Below are positions 61,601 to 64,000 of a stretch of DNA of 64,000 bases, piece by piece. The stretch covers positions 28,731,851-28,795,850 of the forward strand of contig NC_079877.1 of the NCBI RefSeq assembly GCF_029227915.1, given 5' to 3'. This DNA comes from Hydractinia symbiolongicarpus. Its lineage: Eukaryota > Cnidaria > Hydrozoa > Anthoathecata > Hydractiniidae. Position 1 is the stretch's first letter. Each line of letters starts with the position of its first letter. The notes under the pieces are model-generated. The model did no database searches, was not told the origin of the DNA, and worked only from the letters and a program-made list of their open reading frames with translations. The translations under genes were made by a program, and so were the position numbers.

Positions 61601-63300
61601 TGTTGAATGAGCAAAAAAATAAATAAATAAAAAATATTAATTTACTTATAATTCAATTTTTAACAGGAGACGAAGTTCAGACGTGCATATCTTTATTTCA
61701 ACTCGACCCAGTATCTGAAAAAAAAGCAGTGTTGTTTCCAAGCGGCGTGAGACTCAAGTTGCTTTTAAGTTGGAAGCATGTCAATTTTGTATTTAACTTT
61801 TTAACATGACAGCCTGGCATTAATTAGGCTTGCGTCACTCCATGAAATGACACATCACCATAGTGAAATGAAAACAACAATAATAACAACATCACGTTTT
61901 CTGAGAACGACACTAACCCATGACGTAGATCTGAATCCAAGATGTTTTTATATTTGCAAAAATCTTCTTGGAAATAAAAACATCTAAAAGTCTGACTCGA
62001 CCTTTTAACAAATTAAACTTTTTTATTCTGTTATCATATTTTGCTTGTAAAGAAACGCTAAATTAGGAATATGGCGTCACATTTAGCGAAAAGCCGAGAG
62101 TAATGCTTCCTATGTAAGCACTGATTAATCAAACAACGAATTCACTGATAGTTCCATTTGTCAAATGTCCACCCGAAGGAAACAAAAACGTTAAGTTCGT
62201 TAGAAGTTGTACAACAAATCCAAAAGTATTGGAATGATAATTGACAACTTGTCAATCAAGTCAATCTGTTCATTCATTCTGTAGTGAACAGGAAGCATAG
62301 CTGTAGGGACTATTCATTCGAAATACATAACGGTTTTAAAGCTCTGTCTACACTTGCATTGTTTATACTGCAAACAGGTTTGTCGTTTGAATGAATAGGC
62401 ACATATAAAAGATCAAGCTCCTACATTTTTTAATTGGGATTAAACAGAAATGAAAAAAAAATAATGCACATCATAATTCGTAATTACGTGCTAGGGAGTG
62501 AGTATTTTTCTTTGTTAGTTAATAGCCACTGTCGCTGAACAGGTCATGAAAATAAAAAAGTGTCTGCACTAGATAGACAAATGGATATTTAATTTTGATC
62601 CTTATAACCAGATTTAAGATAGAGTGAGATTTTTTTTCTATTATTTCCTGCAGCATATAAATGTAGATTTGTAATCCGAAGCCATTGCATCAATACGTTT
62701 GCAGAAATGCAGCAACATTTTCAGTGGCTTGATGGTGTAAATTTTATTATGGGGATGTCATAGCAGTTGTTTAGTATTTATTTGGTGTGTAATCAGCTTT
62801 AGCAATTCTTTGTGGGCATCACCGTGGTAGCGACAATTTCCGTGTGTATTCGGGAGGAGCACGAGAACATTCGTTTCCGTGCATGTTTTTGAAACAATAA
62901 AAACAGGAATAGCTTTAATGTTTTGTTAAGAATATTTTTTAATGGAACTAATTTTAAAAGTTCAGCATAATAAAAGAAGTGTAGCTACCACGGAGTTATT
63001 TAAGTATTTTGCAAATTCAAAACATTTCGTAGCTTTTAGGAGCTTTTTATTCTCCTTTATACGTCGTTTTCTATGTTCTTTTATGTTATTCTGTAGAATT
63101 TAATTAACGCTGTTCGATATGATAAAAAAAACACAGTAATAGCATATTTGCAGTACCAGTTAGTTTTTAAGATCTTTCTGTTTCAAACACGTTTTACCGA
63201 ATTTATTGAAATATAAACATGTGATGATTAAGGGAAGTGCGCCCACGACGTTTGTAATTTCGGCTTAATATTTTGCATTCGCACTTTCTTTTACACGTGA
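58660..63300. other. Long intergenic region upstream of the last gene
   Basis: No coding sequence is recognised in about 4.6 kb. Open frames near 60096 and 61277 lack motifs and splice logic. A long gene-poor upstream region is common for developmental regulators, which would fit the candidate regulator at the right edge, but no specific site was identified. Confidence 0.4.
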
Positions 63301-63317
63301 TACGAAGCGTTCTCTGG

Positions 63318-63332
63318 TTTATATATAAAAAA
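63318..63332 (+). promoter_or_regulatory. Possible TATA box or splice acceptor before the last gene
   Basis: TTTATATATAAAA occurs about 155 bases before the start codon at 63487, followed about 20 bases later by TTTTTTTCAG. The first could be a TATA box; the second could be the acceptor of a 5' UTR intron or of spliced-leader trans-splicing. The two readings compete. Confidence 0.35.
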
Positions 63333-63486
63333 AATTTTTTTCAGCGCAGGAGATAATCAGGAAAACTAGAAGAAAAGGATATTATAAGAACGACAATTGC
63401 ACGAGAATAACCGACGATCTCCACGAGTGGGATTAAAGAAACGAACAATATAAGATAATCAAGGGAAAGAAAAAAGAATTATATAA

Positions 63487-63768
63487 ATGGTTGAAGCTAT
63501 ACGCAACATCATGTCCTATGGCTACCAGCCACCACAAACTAATACTCCATATAGTCCGAATTCGCACACAAATAAACTTTATCATCAAGATGAATATAGA
63601 ACAGACTCAAGATCTACACCTTCCTGGCACAGACACCCACTTCCAAATTATAGTTCACCACACTATGGTGGAATATCGCCTGGTGTTTCACCGCCACCAC
63701 CGTCCCTGACTCCACATCCTTCAAATGAGGGACCAATCTCAAGTGGATGTATGTGTACATCATGCAAG
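63487..63768 (+). CDS. First coding exon of an unrecognised gene, possibly a transcription factor (partial)
   Basis: The frame opens with ATG after a purine-rich leader and runs 94 codons to a donor-like GTAGGT at 63769, where the codon would be split after AA. Composition is rich in Pro, Ser, Tyr, His and Asn (MSYGYQPPQTNTPYSPNSH, SPGVSPPPPSLTPHPSNEG), ending in SGCMCTSCK. This low-complexity, disordered style is common at the N-terminus of homeobox, Sox, T-box and forkhead factors, but no DNA-binding domain lies in the window. The rest of the gene is beyond the right edge. An overlapping frame at 63491-63709 is a shadow. Confidence 0.6.
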
Positions 63769-64000
63769 TAGGTTCGATGTTTACATTCTTTTTATTTGTT
63801 ATTTGTTTACTTGTGATTTTATTTTACTTTCTATTTACAATCTCAGGTTTTTAGTTTATGTATTGCAGTAATCACATAGATTGTTTATTAGGGAAATCTA
63901 ATGGTGGTTTTCTAGCCATGTTTTTTTCATAGTGTTTACTGTTTTTTGTGTGGAGAGATTTTTTTTTTCTCCTATCATGTTAAGATTTTACAGTTAAAAT
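63769..64000 (+). other. Intron 1 (start) of the edge gene
   Basis: T-rich sequence following the GTAGGT donor, with no further exon before the window ends. Confidence 0.5.

Overview
The window looks like nuclear DNA of a cnidarian, most likely a hydrozoan. It is AT-rich, has many small exons with GT..AG introns, carries TAGC-type microsatellites, and contains single-copy animal genes plus an NXPE-family gene. The taxon is inferred from gene content and texture; no species marker was tested.

Layout, left to right. 160-1280: a decayed, minus-strand non-LTR retrotransposon, whose 3' tail recurs alone at 4293-4500. 6971-10387: a complete four-exon SLC27-type fatty-acid transporter/acyl-CoA synthetase. 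13183-13890: a short inverted-repeat element and a direct repeat of its cargo. 14307-17504: a six-exon calmodulin-like gene resembling CALML4, with degenerate EF hands. 19945-20245 and 46186-46486: two closely similar copies of a tRNA-derived SINE in opposite orientations. 21668-32266: an eleven-exon N-acetylneuraminate lyase gene whose last intron holds a complete 6.1-kb DNA transposon. 32.4-47.5 kb: no recognisable gene, but a 49-bp tandem array, a pogo-like MITE and other repeats. 47572-58504: a 17-exon L3MBTL-type chromatin gene (FCS finger, three MBT repeats, C2HC finger, SAM), with a complete five-exon NXPE gene nested antisense in intron 13. 63487-63768: the first coding exon of an unrecognised gene running off the right edge.

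The most notable object is the transposon at 25427-31522. It has inverted ends starting CAACCTCG, a perfect 9-bp target duplication (ACTGTATAC), a RecQ-like helicase gene on the plus strand, and a convergent two-exon gene joining a ZAD-like zinc finger to a DUF6589-like transposase. Both genes are open throughout. This fits what I remember of the helicase-bearing AcademH lineage. Several tiny inverted-repeat elements in the window share its ends. One (32333-32411) has its own perfect 9-bp duplication and another (13183-13560) a 10-bp one, so the large element, or relatives of it, probably mobilise this MITE family.

Exon boundaries were read by eye from GT/AG sites, phase continuity and similarity to remembered family sequences. 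No alignment or database search was run.
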